From positions 17,686,211-17,750,210 of the forward strand of contig CM075104.1 in NCBI GenBank assembly GCA_037576195.1: a stretch of 64,000 bases of DNA. Direction: 5' to 3'. Shown in pieces: positions 17,998-31,998 of this stretch (its first letter is position 1; each line of letters starts with the position of its first letter). A program made the position numbers and the translations under genes. The notes beneath the pieces were generated by a model. That model was not told the origin of the DNA. It did not search any database and saw nothing but the letters and a program-made list of their open reading frames with translations. The DNA is from Phytoseiulus persimilis. Taxonomy: Eukaryota; Arthropoda; Arachnida; Mesostigmata; Phytoseiidae.

Positions 17998-20900
17998 ATG
18001 CCATGAAAGTCAGGTACAGAATTCTGACTTCGAGGAAAATCAACTGAATTATGGAGCACTTCCATGGAAGTTTGTTGGAAGGAATTTCGCACGACCGATC
18101 GGCGAACCATATTCAAACAATAGGAAAGAATACCTGTGGGATATCACCGGACAATATTCTGCCCATCTGAGAGAGAATCATGATTGAGGAACAATCTTTT
18201 CGTTTCGAAAGGAGTCATTTTTGTGTGGATTCAACCATGTCTGTCTTTCACCCTCGAACGTCATTGTCGAATGTCTTCACTATCCGAAAGGGTTGACTCG
18301 AGCTTTCTGATTGCAAAGATCGGGTTCAGAGTGAGTGATTGATCCGCCGGAACTGACGGAAAGCCTTCCGAAGAACAGAAAAAAAAGGAAACAAACTTGA
18401 TGAGAAGTCCCGCGCGTATTCGACGAGAAGATCCTATCTTATGATCGATTGACTAGAAAATTCCGATTTATATGTTTTCTCCTCAGATTCATGAGAGGAA
18501 ATCCGTGCGCCCGATCGTTAACCGGAATTCCCGAGTTTCGGAAACAACTGTCGCCAAAACCAAGGTCTCACCGTTCTGCTTTCCGGCAGCTGAGGACATG
18601 TCTTGGCGAGCATGATCCGAGATTTTACTGAGGGAAGTAGCCTATCTTCCCCTCATTGCTGTGGTCGGCAGAGCAATTCCGATATATCCCAACAGAAAAT
18701 ATGATATCAGCTTACGTTACCGATTGCTACAGCACGTCGTCGCCTTAACTCCGTTCTTTTGTTTATTTTCTCAGGAACGCTTTGAAAGCAAAGTCTGGAG
18801 AATCGCGGCGGCTGAGGTTTCATTGTAGACTGGAATGTCCGACTCTGGGATAATTACCGTTCGAGTGCTGTACAGCAAACTCGCAAGTTTGCGGGTGATC
18901 TCGGAGAGTGACGTGGCGCTCCTGGAGCGCGTCAATTTACGAGCGGACCGGCAGGGAGCGGATTTGAAGCGGGTTCTGAGAATGGGTGAGGTTAGGTCAG
19001 GGCTCGCGTGAGCGAGCGGAGCGCTGCGGGCAGATCGACAGGCAGCGCACTCGAAATCGTGCGGCGGAATCCGGTGACATCAGGTGAAGGCCCCTGTTGC
19101 CCCCGTGGCCCGGCTGACGCCATGGCCCAGTTGACGGCGAAGCACAGTTGACGCCGGGGCCTCGTTGACGGGCACCCTGGTGCTTCAATTGTGAAACACC
19201 AGAGCCAGACTCAGGCTGGAGATACCGAGTCTCGGTAGTTTCTGGGTAGGGCAGTGTTCGCCTCTACTTTGAGTTTAACGAGAAGGCATACATAGAAGAA
19301 CAACCGCAGAACCGAAACGAGAACCGTCTGAAACAGGGGCTGCGAGATGTCATTAAAAATCAGCGATTTGTCAGAGTTTTCTCCGACCTATCAGTCCGCG
19401 CGTCATGACTCCCTGGGAGCGGACAGGTAGTCGCGCGCAAGAGGGACTCCGTGGGGAAAGTTTCCTGGGAGCGGCCGGCTTGGGTTCAACGGCCGCAACG
19501 GAGAGTCGTTCTTGACTTGAGGTTTCCAGAGTTTCACTGTTCATGTTCGAGACTCGGAGCCCGATCGACTGTCGCTAGCGTCGAACGCCAATCATCCAGT
19601 CATCTCATCAAGAGAGTTTGAATGTTCAGAAACAGATTCGAACAACGAAATAAAGCCATTCGGCTTTTCGTGATAATCGTTTTGTAGAAACATCCTATTC
19701 GACCGCAAATGTTCGCATACTATCCTGATATATGACTCGTCGCTCACGAACAGAGAAGCAAGGTCTCTGTTTGAGTTGTCTGATTTCAAGAGCAGGAGCT
19801 GCATGAGAATTCTTTATTTGCTCTCCGCGCTAGAATCGGACGACCTTCACCCCAAAAGTAGATCTCTAATTTGCTCTCGATGTAGCATGTGCACTGGATT
19901 GCCCTCGGCTCGATTTTGAAACACGGCTCAAGTGATAGAGAGAGCTGAAAGCTCACATCCCATTGTAAAACCTCTTGAACACATCTGTGACGAACTCTGA
20001 TTGAGACCAAATGGCGATGACGCAACACGAGCAGGGCCCAATGAATTCCTATGCACCATTCCCCGTGGTTTGATGCCGCCTTGGCAACTCAGCTCAAATC
20101 CGACGATTCTAACCCATGCGATAACCCAACACGGGACAACGTGATGAGCGCTTACACTTTTGATCGTAATAACGGGAAGTTCCGCTCTCCGGGACGAGTT
20201 CGCCATGTCTGCCGAGATCCCATTCCCGTCGGGTAATTGCTCGAGACAGAATCATGGAGCGGCCATCAGTATCGAGGAAGTGATCACGCACGTCATTCGA
20301 TCGAGGAAATCCGAGACCTTGTTTCCACGAGCGTAATCAAGCGTCGCCAGAACACCACCCGATTTCCAGCGGGGTGAAAAGGATACAGTTTCGGAAGGCA
20401 ACGACACGAGAGCCTCTGACGTCAGAGCTGACCGACAGTTACGGAGTCAGTTGGGAATTGGCGATGTGGAACGTTATCGATCGCGATCGACGATAGAAGC
20501 CGATTGCACTGACAAATATCCGATATTCATTTCTTGAAGCTCCGAGAGGCTCTGTGTTGTTTCTGAGATTATCTCGAGTTATCGAGATAATCCAAACCAT
20601 TTCTTGGCAGTCTCCTGTCGTTTCGCCCATCGGTAAGGTGAAGAAGAAGTTCTCCCGCACCTCATCATAACGGATTGCGGTCGCTACCTGTCCACAATTA
20701 TTATCAGTTCGGAGATCTCGTGGGATTCCCTGTTCTGCAATATTAACTGTCCGATTCATCCATCACCCGACAGAAACAGAGCAAATTTTCCCTTGATTTG
20801 ATGTAAATATGGAAATTCCATGCGTTATGAATGGGAGTCGAGCACGATCTCAGCTGCTGCTTGATGGCTGGTACTGATCCCGTATCGGGCTGCTACTGCA

Positions 20901-23900
20901 TCGCGGCTAGCTCCGATGTTTCGCGGCTTTCCCGATAGACTCATTGGACGATCGGCCTCCCCGAAGACGATGCCGTGACGTCAAGCTGAAATCCTCCATA
21001 TCCAGAACCAGCGATACGAGGGCTTCCGGCACTATGACGTCATGAGCTCAACAGTAGTTGTCTGAAGAAATTGAGTTCGGCCTCTGCGTTTATCCATCCA
21101 TCCGTCTGTCTGTCTTCCTGCCTATCGATTCAGTCCGACGGCGGTTCATCGATATTTTTCGTTTCGGCTCTCCCAAACAGATTCTCGTGCACGAGCGCTT
21201 CTGGAGACTTGACGCAACTTATGAGAGGGCAGAGTGGCGTGATTTGAAAAACGACCTGGAGAGGGATTCAACAACTGGGAGGAAAATATCATTCTTTGAA
21301 AAAGCCCCACTCATTCGGTGGAACGCGTCTTTCATCATGTACCTCAATAAATGTGAGTAAAGTGAGAGTTGGTTTCTTGGAGCGGACTCGAGGTCGACGG
21401 TTTCAGTGGTTTTCGGCGGTGAACTCCGAGTGCGCGTTCAGCCGACGGGACGTTCACGAAGCTCGAACTGAAACCGTTGAGCTGTGTTTGAGAGGTGTCG
21501 CGGGTCTCTTCGTCAATCCCTGTTTTTGCGCAACCGCGTCGCACGTCGCGTTTTCTTAGGAACATCGAATATGATTTGGACTTCTCCGTATATCTGAAAG
21601 GTTTGACAAAAACTCTGCTTGCCGTCTACAGTGCGGCCGTTCGCTCTACGTGAGTGTCCGTTACGCGCGCTCCCATTTCTTTCCAAGTTCTTGTTTCGCG
21701 CACTCGTTAAGCCGGCCGGAGCCCGGGGAATCTCTTGAAGGAAACGCGTGCAAGTATTTTCGATGGAGTACTGTCGACAGATTTCGTGTAGGGCTACGTC
21801 AGAGCCTGGCCGCTCGAACACGCGAGTTCAACATCCTCGAAGACGTAATGAGCGTTCAAGCGAGAACTGCATAATTGTCGTGAATTCCCCATCTCGGGTG
21901 ATCTTCCTTCTGCCGAATCCTTGTGCATCAGTGATGGATCATTGTGTTGAATTCAAGGCAGCGAGACATCGGTCGTGCTCTCGGACGCTGTTACGCTCAT
22001 ATGGAGCAAATGTGTATTCGAATTAGTCCGATCGGGATCTCGAACCGTGTATGACTACCTCCATTGGAATCCGACAATCGTTTTGAAAGCCGTGATTCTG
22101 CGCGCGATGATTGTCTGGGGAAAGCTTGAATGCGGCAGATTAAATTGGCTCGTTTTCCGACGTTAATCCCGCAGAGACCTTGTTTTAGCTTGAAGGTTTC
22201 ATGTTGTTTATGTTCGTGCTGGATCGTTCCACGAGTGGCGTCATCTTCAAAGATCACGCCGGCGATCTGAATACCGCCGTTCCGCGGAAGCAGGTGTCCT
22301 CATGTTACTCGACTTCCAGTCGAGGCTTTGGATTCCTTTTGGAGAGCGGACTCTGAAGGGTGAGCTTCCATTTGCATATTCGAGCAATCGGAACTCATGG
22401 ATATCCATCTCTCGAGCCATGAGAGTTATCGAACGGATTCGCTCCGGCATGGAACGTACACGAGCAACTCGTATTCCTGCTTAGCTGAACGGCCGGATTT
22501 TGAACTGGCCGCCTGGAACAACAACAAGTATTCTGGGTGGGAATCTGTGTGAGTGCATCGACTCTCGCGCCGCGTGTGTCAAATCCACTGACGCAGATCC
22601 GGAAACTCGCTTCAGTTTTGGCTCAAAGCCTGACCGATCTCTGTCTCGGAAACTATGTTTTTGTACGTAGCTCCGCGCCGCCACGGCCAAGCGATACCGG
22701 ACGCTCCACGAATGCATTGCCATGAGAAGGTTCCATCGACTCATTCGATTCGTCCGGCAGGTCGACTTTAAGCCGGGCGGTCTGAAGTCTCATTCAGGAA
22801 TCGAAACAGCGCTCAAGGTGACGAGTCCGAGCGTGTCATCGATTGCATCCTTCAAGGTTGAGAGTGCTCGCTACCGTCCAAGCTCGCCGGCGTTTCCGTC
22901 CGGATTCCAGATTGGAACATTTATGATTATCTTTTGGCTGTTTTTAATCTTCAAAATCATAGGAGATGAATCCGTGCCGCTGCTAGTCGACAAATCGCTG
23001 TGGTGAACGTCGACAGAAAACTTCCAGAACGATGGGAGAGCAGTCAAAATACGTATTATTGTTCGCTCCGCCAGAAGTTGTTACATCAAATAAACGCGGT
23101 GAGCCCCCGACTGACCCGTGGCTGCCCCACCACACACGAGAGTCCCTTTCCAGTTGTCTGGGTGAGAGCCGACGACTCACAAACATCTTGGCGGTCGGTG
23201 CTAACCCGAGCAGTGAACGTCACTCGCAACTCAAGTGCAGACATTACGAATTTCCCCACTCGTGAGAGTGTTTGTGTTCAAGTTCGTTCGGTCTGGCCGC
23301 GTACCTCAGTATTGTATAAGGATAGTATTGGGCCGTCTCCGGTGAGTAAATCAAAGACCTTGAATTAAGATTTATACTTCCTTGAACACTGAAAAGGGCT
23401 TTAATTTCCAACAATCCAGGTTGGAGCGTACACGAGGAAGTTTTCCTCTGGTTCCAACGGGGCGGGCCTCTGTGCCCGACCGAGGAAAGCATTCGGCGCG
23501 CGCCGCTGAGGAACCTCGCAATGACACCGCTGTTTTCCTCAATCAAGAAACCTTTGGCGTCCTAATTAGAACTGAGGGAAACGGACAAATTGAATCGCCC
23601 TGTTTACAGAACTTGTGGTCGTGCACCGGTTTCGTTTTCATCCCGAACCGGTTGTCTAGCGCAGCGCCAACAAGGGGAGACAATGGCCTTTCGAAGCCGA
23701 AGGGCGCTGCGTTCGTCAGCCGTGCAGAAAAAAAGTTACTAGTTCATTACTCACTTGAGTTGGTTTTGAACTTTCCATCATCGGAGCCGCTATCCTGCGT
23801 CTGATCATCCGTCACGGACGTCAAGATTCTGTCGAGGGACCTCCTGAGCGATCCGAATCAGGCGCGGAAGCATGCGCGTTTCACGGTGTGCGCAATGGGT

Positions 23901-26900
23901 GACTTCTGCGTGGTATAGCTGCGTTTCATCTTTCGATTTTTGGCGTCCTGCTCGATTTCCTTGCCGGGCTCAACGAATCAGTGAGCTAAGTCAGCTCAAG
24001 AGCAGACCTTGATGAATCTCGTTGAATTACGTCCGACAGTGCGTGACCGTGATACGTGCCCTCATTATGGGACGAAATCAATAGGTGTCAGTACCGAAAT
24101 ATGATTTCGCTGCATCGATCGAAGCTGAGTTTCGGTTTGGGTCCCACTCGAAAGGGGACATTAAAACGTATAAAAGTCGTTAGTGCGGTAGTGCCGCATC
24201 ATGAGTCTTTAAACCGTTATGGCAACGGCCTTGACACCGAGCCGGTGACAACGGTGACGCCGCCATCGCTGTCTTCTTCGTGGTAATATGCAACGAAGAA
24301 CACTGCTCCCTCCGCAGCTCGAACGTTTGTTCCGCGGTCAGTAGGCATTGCATAAATGCAATCAAAAATTTCGAAAAATGACCTCACATCCAAGAAAAAA
24401 GACGGTTATACGGCGTGTTTACGTCTTGGATGTTACGGATTATCTGAGCGATCCGCTGAGAACCCCGCCGAATGGCATGGGAACGCGCGTCCTTCAAGAA
24501 GGTTCCTTCGTGTCGCATGCCCCCACTTTTCTTCCCCTCTATACTCTTGAGGTCACGTTACGTTCTTCGGGATCCATCCTGTTCCGTGCCGCAATAGCTC
24601 CCAAGTGATCATTTGAAGCCGTCGACAGCTGATTTCGCGCCGCGCGGATGAAGAAACATCCGACAAAAAAACACAGAATTCTCCTGGACTCATCGTGCGG
24701 TCATCAAATACGGGCAATGGACACAGAAATCTTCCTACGTCACACAGACATTTGACTCTTCGGGAGCAGAACGGCACAGCGAACGATGACGGTGATCGGC
24801 TTTCTGGAAGAGCTGCTCCTACCGAGAAATTCATTGTGCTCGCTGAGGGTTTCTATGAATGCTCCGGCGATGTAGCCGACATAGAAGTCCGAATGCAACT
24901 CCAGGGATTCGTGTCCGACCAGAGAATTGCCGCAAGACGGGCCTCGCTTGCATCTTTTGAAATCGGGGCGAATGCGACTATTTTCTGCGTGAGTGATCGA
25001 CGATAACACTGCAGGCGTGGTTGTATCTTTCGGTTCTGCTCTGAGCTTGTCTTCAAAGTTCGGATTAAGTTGATTGTTTGCCTTGGTAACGACGTCGGTA
25101 GTCGTCCTGGCGGTCGTCGTTGACGTCTCGATCGATGGCCGAGACTTCATCGGTCGAATGCGAAATTCAGTCGTTAGGAAGAGCTTAGCGACTATTCCCA
25201 GCTCTCCGTTAGAGGGAGAGAGCGTTGGGAACATTTGTTCCAAGTGGTGCCGATCAAGGCTGGCTTCTGGTCAGTGCACACGTGGCACAGGGGCTGTGCA
25301 TTCATGCTGTCCTTGTACTAGGAACATCGGTGTCCACCGGTCTCCGACGGAACTAGACTATAACGAGATTCCCTCGCGGCAGCGGAGTAAGTTAGTCGTT
25401 TTCGCTCGACTCAGTCCGATGGCTATCCCCTGCCACGGGCTATTGAAGCAGAGTCGGTTGATTCCGCCGCCATTGATCCTGGGAATATTCGTGGGGGGAA
25501 AACCTCTTAGGAAGAGGAGGATAACTGACGTCAACCTGATGGGGGCCGTTTCCGAGAGCACAGGTTCGAACTCCGGCTTCCCTAGGAAGTGGGCGTCCCA
25601 TCAAACAATGTCACTATGTTGCACAACGTTCTTGAGCGTATGACGCAAGTGGCGCTGAAAGTCGTTGCTCTTACGTCACGACAAGGAGAGAAATATTTCT
25701 GGCGATCTTGATCCTTCCAGAACAGCGGACTGATCCTTACGCTTTGATCTCAAGTTATGATAATGATGATGATGATTCCTACGATCATCAGAGCGACGAC
25801 GACAGCAACAACAACGGCAGCGACGGTAATTATGGCTGCCTCGCTCAGGCCTAGTCGGTCGGGACCTAGCGGGGGTGATCCGGTTTCATTGTCTGCCACG
25901 CTTTTGTTCGATCACGCCGGGAAGCATGAATTGAGCGGACCCTTAAGAGACCTTCACCCGCATAAACATTTCGGCTGATCGGCTCTTGAATATTTTTGGG
26001 AACGGAGCTTCTGGGATAATTTATTTTACGTAAGCCGTTGTTGATGTGCCCTGGAAATTCCTAGATTTAGCAGGGCTCGCGGTGACGGCTTGCTATTCCC
26101 TTGAATTTCAGTGAGCATTCGCGTATCTGTGATCTGAGCGCTCCGTGATATCCGAGTTGAACGAGAATTTGTAGCTCACTGGAATGAAAGCGATGATTTC
26201 GATTCGCGGGGATGCGCAGTCAAATCGAAGCGGAACCCACTTGGGCATGAGTGAACTTGAGCGCTGTCACCTTTCGGCACAACTCCTGAGAGCTGCGCAC
26301 GGATTTTCAGCTCGATTGCCCAATTTCCCCTGGATCGGAAGAAGGCATCAGAGCAGCCGGTCAAAGGCCTCAGAAAATGAAGTTGAGGTACTGGAATGAT
26401 CGCAGAACTGCTAACGACTCCAGGATAGACGAAGGCGGCGATGATTGGACCTGCGAAGAGAAGGAATGAGCGGAGAGATACAGAGAATGATAAGATGCCG
26501 CGTTGCGCCATTTATCTGGGCCGGATACGGCTGCGAGGATCGTTCGACCTTGCGCTGTCCGTCCGCGAATGTGAAGTTTTTCCGGCGCGGTTCCTCTTGA
26601 TCGCAGCGGAGGCTCACGGAACCCACTGTCACAGTGGGATAGAGCCAAGTCGGAACAGCAGAAAGAGATGAAACAAGCGAAACGAGGTGAAAGCAAGAGC
26701 GGCGACGACATTAACAGAAGTCAACAGAAATTAATCTCGTTTTCGCGTTTAGTTGTCGAAGACGTGCTGATGAAGCGACGCACAACGTCTGGTACTGGAT
26801 GTTGTGTTCTCCTTCCGCGAACAGGTTTGCAAACACATTCTGTGCCCCACTGGCATTGCGGATTCCCAACGCGCCAGAACATTCATTGGGTTCGAACCGT

Positions 26901-29900
26901 TGTCGGATCCGCGTCATTTCAACAGTTCCGCCGAAGAAGACCTTGGACCATGATGGCGGGCGTCCATGCCCGGCCGAAGCTCGCGTAGCGATGTGCTACT
27001 CCATGACTTCCTTGATTTCTGGAGGAGTTCGGAAGTCAGCGAGCTCTCACGCAAATTCGAAGGATTTCGGCACTTCACGTGCCCAGGACCGTCTGGGTGC
27101 GATGCGTTTCCGGCTCTGCAGGAACTTTTCCCTCCTGATTGATTTTGCTGAATCGCACCTTACTCAAGGCAAGTGGGCCTGAAAACTAGCTTGCCATGAA
27201 TCGGCATAGCATCGGATCCACCTTGAGAAGAAGACAAATGAGCCGGTACCGCGTGTGGTTACGAAAGTGGCTCCGTTATTTTATCTCAACAGGTGATCTC
27301 AGCGCAGCGCCACAGCCGCGCGACGACGATCGCTAAACGCTATGCGGATGCTTATCATGTTCCCCCGTATTCCTCCCCCAACCACAGTGAGCCTGGCTGG
27401 CAGTGATTCCCCGCTGCTGCGTATCAGGAGTCAGGAGTAGGAGTGTACCGGAGCAATCGACTGTTCTCTCCCGGTCCGCTCTGAGGGCTGACCGGACTGC
27501 TGTGTATCGACAGTAGGTTTTCATGCTGCAGAATCCATCGGATCGAACCGCTTCGCCCATCCGATGCTAATTACCGCTCTCTAATGGAGTTCCCGTGTGA
27601 GGTTCCGGAGGGTTTGAGCCAATAACGAGAGCACCCTTCCGTGCAAAAGTCATTCGATCTTATTAGAGCCACCTTTCTATTACGACAAGACCACAGCCCG
27701 AGATGCCCAGAAGAGATTCGCGGTCGCCGGGCATCTCTTTGGATTGTTGTGGCTTTTCTGAAGAAGGCACTAGCATTGCATGGGCGGCAGTCACACCCCG
27801 ACGCGATGGTACATCGCTCGGTTCGAGAGACTTCGCTTGTTCTCGTAGAACGCAGCCTCTAGAGACCCCTCTTCAGATGTGTGTATTCTGCTGACCCCGA
27901 GTGAAAACGAGTATGATGTTCTCTTGGGGAAGTTTGATAATTTCATGCTCGACGGCAGGGAACCCGACCGCTGGCGAACCAATGAAGCTTCATCAGGCGG
28001 CTTCTGACGCCGATCCTCCACTTCGGCATCGGGATTTCTCGTGTTCTGAGAAAATCTGGGAATGCGCCCCGATCATTCGGCTGTTCCGGTCGATGGGATG
28101 ATCGCACGATGCGTGAGTGCGGATCGTGAGGAAAGCGCGTCACAATTCGCCTCGGCACACACCGGCGCGACAGATGAAAAGAAGGACACTAAAACATCTA
28201 ATCGAAGAGTCATCGGCTAAGATCGTTACATCGAGCAGTCAGAGCTCTCCTGGGCGCTCTGTTCTATTCAGTCGTACGGTTTCTCCCTGACTCATCGGCT
28301 CTAATTTAAGTGGACGTAAGCTTTCCTCTCAATCATTCTTGCCACGTCGTTCCACGTCATTCGGAACAATCAATGCAGTGCAGTGTTACCGGATATTTAG
28401 CCACGCGATCCTTTGATCCAACTTAATGTACTAGTTGACTGCATTTCTGCGAGCTATGGGCGCGATTGGAGGCAGCAAATGCATTCAAGGAGTGTTGGAT
28501 GATTGTTCCGAGACGAAAGGGGCATCGTCTCCAAGGACTGGTGTTTATTCCGATGGCTGCCGACTGCGGGGCTGAGCAGTGCGCGGGTCGCACAAGAAAG
28601 AAAGAAATGCGACACGTGTTGGTCATTGCATAAGCCGCCGATAATACCGAATCCGCTTCTTCCGTCGGTGATTTTCCCCGGTCGATGTGGAGTTTGTCGA
28701 GGGGTTCACGTCGCGTGACCGATGCCTGCAAATTCCCACAACTGAAGTTACCCACTGCTGAATGGTCTGCGTCAGATGGCAGCTGTAGTCTTTGCTAGCC
28801 CCATCTGCTGCAGCCGTCGCGCCGCTGGGATGCATGCGTCATCAGTGGGCAGAGCCATGGCCAGAACGGCGGGAGCGGAAAACGTTTCCGAACACGGGGT
28901 CTGAATCGGGTGTCGGTAGTGTGGCATGGCCGCCGCCGCCGGAGCCGCGACTGTGTCTGGCCGGCCGGCCGACCGACCGACCGATTGGCTGGCTGGCTGG
29001 CTGGCCGGCTGGCAGACTCGCTGGCTGGTCGGCCGACGGGTTCGCGGCCACCCCGGCCGGATTCGTGTGGTGTGCGTTGTTCTTTCCCTTCGCCTCGTCC
29101 GATCGGAGAGGGTGGAACATCGTACGATTTTATTTATGCGATGCCAGCGCCACATAGCAGGCGAGGCACTTCTCTATGAGTGCTGCTGCTGCTACTGCGG
29201 TAGGCTGAGTGACTGCCTGAGTCTGACAGACAACCAACCTACTATCCGTGGTAGTCGGTACCGAACCGCAGGTCGAGTACCTTCAGGTTCCGCATAGACT
29301 CTTTGTGTTTCTCGTGCTCGGAGACCTCTGTCTACAGTCGATAGGAGCCCACCCGGTACGGAAGGACAGCAGCAGCAGCAGCTGCGTTAGAGTCACCAAC
29401 ACCCTGACCAGGAACCGACCAGCCAGTGAGTAACACTAGTAGTGCATGATCTCCCCAGCTTCGAAAAGAGAAAAACGGTAGCCGCGCATCGCGGGTGCCC
29501 GTTCTCTGGGAGTGGCATCGATAAGGGTTTCCTCTTCTCGCTTCGACCCGCGGTTTCCCGAGGCTCGCCGCTCCCCGGTCGGGCTGGAAACGTGACATCT
29601 GCGGGCCGAACTCGGAAACTTCGAGCTTCCCACATGGGAAAACGAGTCCGACATCGCTCACCTTTTCATCTGTTAGGATTTATCGGTGAGCGATCGTAAT
29701 CCACATGGCCTCTGCTCGTTCTCCGCCCGTCGGACTACCTTCAAACCAAAGAGCGCTCATCTGGGAGTGGAAAACTCGCTGTTTGATTCTAGCAGCTATT
29801 TCCGGGGATCTGACGAGATCTTTTTGTGGACGACGTCAGCGTTCCTCCTGATCGCGCTCGTCGGTAGATTATCTCCTCGTGGACTAACGCTAATTCCGGG

Positions 29901-31996
29901 ATGGTAAGAGCGGTTGGAGCGACAGTGCCAACTGCTAGAACAGCGATGCCGTGATGGACAACAGAACTGGTACTTTCGGTAGTGCACAGTCATGTGACCC
30001 GTCTTCCAGACTGCTGACAGCTCGAAACATATTTTGTCGCGGTGGAGAACACGTTCTCGACGACCTGCCTTTCAGACGGCCTCGACAACGGCGCGGGGCC
30101 GGCTCGCTCCCTCTTAGGGTTCGACGATCGCGGCAGGCTGGGCTCTCCGAGCAACTCGGATCAGGGGCAACGGTCTCCGGATCGCTCGGCGTTCGCCTTG
30201 TTCTCTTCGAACGCGGAACTCCAGCGTGATGCTCCCCAAGACGGTGGAGCCGCTGCTCACGACTCCTCCAGTGCTCACACCACTGCGCTGATGACTACTA
30301 CGACTATAACCGCCACGAAGTGTTCCAGTTAAGCTGTCAGATCATGGACGATGGCGAGAGAAACCTTGTGCCACGTCTGGCCCGAGCCCCGAGGCCGTGC
30401 GACACGTTTTTTTTCATCGGCCGCGAATGACCGTTCGATCGCCGATCAGGCTTTGGAGTCGCCAGGACTTCACCACGCGCACAGCTCGCCAGTTTCCTGT
30501 CGCGCTCTCCGCGGAGTAGTCGAACGCGACTTTGTACATGACTCGCTCCTCCTTTGAGTCAGAGCAGGACGGCGATCGTTGTTCCAAAGTCAGTGGCAAT
30601 GTTTATGGCTCGGTGGCGTGATCACCACGTGTGACCCTGGCGATGAATCACACCCGAATCCAGCTCCTACAGAAAGAAAACACAGCACACTAGTTCTCGA
30701 CACAGTCGAGTTGCTCGCATTTTCTCGGTGCGCTCTTGGAACGGAAAAAGGTTCCGCTGAAATTGACAGCTGATCATCAGCCCTGGCGGGCAGTGCTTAA
30801 GGAGTTGCTCCGCTGGCGACGCCGCGTTCACAGAACGACATTGACCTCGAGGATCTGGAAAGCTTTCCTTGGATGGCCGGCCTGCTGTTCTTGAATAGTA
30901 TCCATCCGTGACCCGAAACCACATCAGGTGCTTCCAAGATTGCCGGGCGATCCTTGAACGACTCTGCGGTGAGCGGAGGGGCTCTCGCGATGCCGAACTC
31001 GGTTTTGTTTCTGGGAAGCAAATCGCACGGAATCCGGTGCGGACGAATTTCTGTGAGAGCGATGCTGACTCGAATATCGATGGGGCGCCGGATTTCTCGA
31101 TCTCTCGTTCGCTCTCAAGTTCTGCTCGTGAGGATTATTGGGCTCCGGGAGCCCCTGTTGTCCGTTAATCGACTTAGTCAGTGGAGCAGTCTCATCTTCG
31201 TTGAGCATGGCCGGCATTTTGTTTCATGACTCAGAGACGAAATCAAGCTCGACATCGGTCTGGTGCGCCGGTGTCAACTTGGCGGAACATCCATTGTTTG
31301 CGCAGTCCGCGTCGCCGTTTGGCCTCGCGTAGCCTTTGCGCACCACCGGAAGTGGCGGCGACTTCAGACGATGACTTCATGGTTCCCGAGACGGGACGTG
31401 CCGGAACGGGGGCTCGAAATTAGAAATCGTCAGAACGGTATCGCGAGGTTCGAGCGACGATGGATCGATGAAATCGTCGAGTTGATTGGGCCGGATAGGT
31501 TTTGGATGGCTTGCACAAGTGGTACAGAATACAAATGGACTATGAACGGACGACCGCGATGGCGTGATGTGGAAGTGCTTCGCCGTACTTGAGATTCCAT
31601 CTTTATCGTTCGATTCGATCGTCGAGAGGAGTCGGAGGGGATGGGAGGGCGAGCACCGCCACCGTTGGAGCGTACCTGGACATACATTTTATTTGACTCT
31701 CGGGTCTGCTGAGACTGAGGAGAGTGGGCACCGTTTCTTCTGAGCTCGCGAGATCCGCTCCTGCCGGCCGAATTTCGCTTCACCAGAACTGCAGGTCGGT
31801 TGCTCGATGCGTACCTAGAACGCCGGCGACCCACCGCCGCAGGCGTGTGCACTGTTAGGACTGCTCTAGATGTAGGCCAGCCTGGTCCTATCGCTCTCAG
31901 GACGACGACAGTGGAATATTCGGCACCGCTGGAGTCGTCGACGTCGACTGTCGAGTCATTTGTGGTGACTCGGAAGTAATCCGTTTTTCTTTACAG
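17998..31996. other. Long interval with no gene recognised; may include 5' UTR sequence of the acyl-CoA synthetase gene
   Basis: About 14 kb in which no frame matches a family I know and no phase-compatible exon series emerged. Frames reach 167 codons (24740-25243, minus) and 96 codons (30042-30332, plus; hydrophilic and Ser/Thr/Asp-rich, begins with GTG) but overlap others on both strands. A strong acceptor (TTTTTCTTTACAG) ends at 31996, so at least one upstream 5' UTR exon of the synthetase gene should lie in this interval; I cannot place it. A GC-rich patch lies near 18.9-19.5 kb. Confidence 0.5.
28955..29040 (+). repeat. Imperfect tetranucleotide repeat tract
   Basis: Runs of GGCC, GACC and GGCT units follow one another (GGCCGGCCGACCGACC, then GGCTGGCTGGCTGGCTGG). 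Apparent frames across this tract on both strands are repeat artefacts. Confidence 0.8.
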
Positions 31997-31998
31997 AT

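Noticed and set aside
24740..25243. 167-codon ORF on the minus strand
   Set aside because: Non-ATG start, no recognised motif, and overlapped by frames on the other strand; not supported as a gene.
28842..29297. Several ORFs of 90-127 codons on both strands
   Set aside because: They are produced by the GGCC/GACC/GGCT tetranucleotide tract and are mutually overlapping.
30042..30332. 96-codon hydrophilic Ser/Thr/Asp-rich ORF that could be an exon of a transcription factor
   Set aside because: Starts at GTG without a clear acceptor and ends in a repetitive threonine run; no partner exons found.
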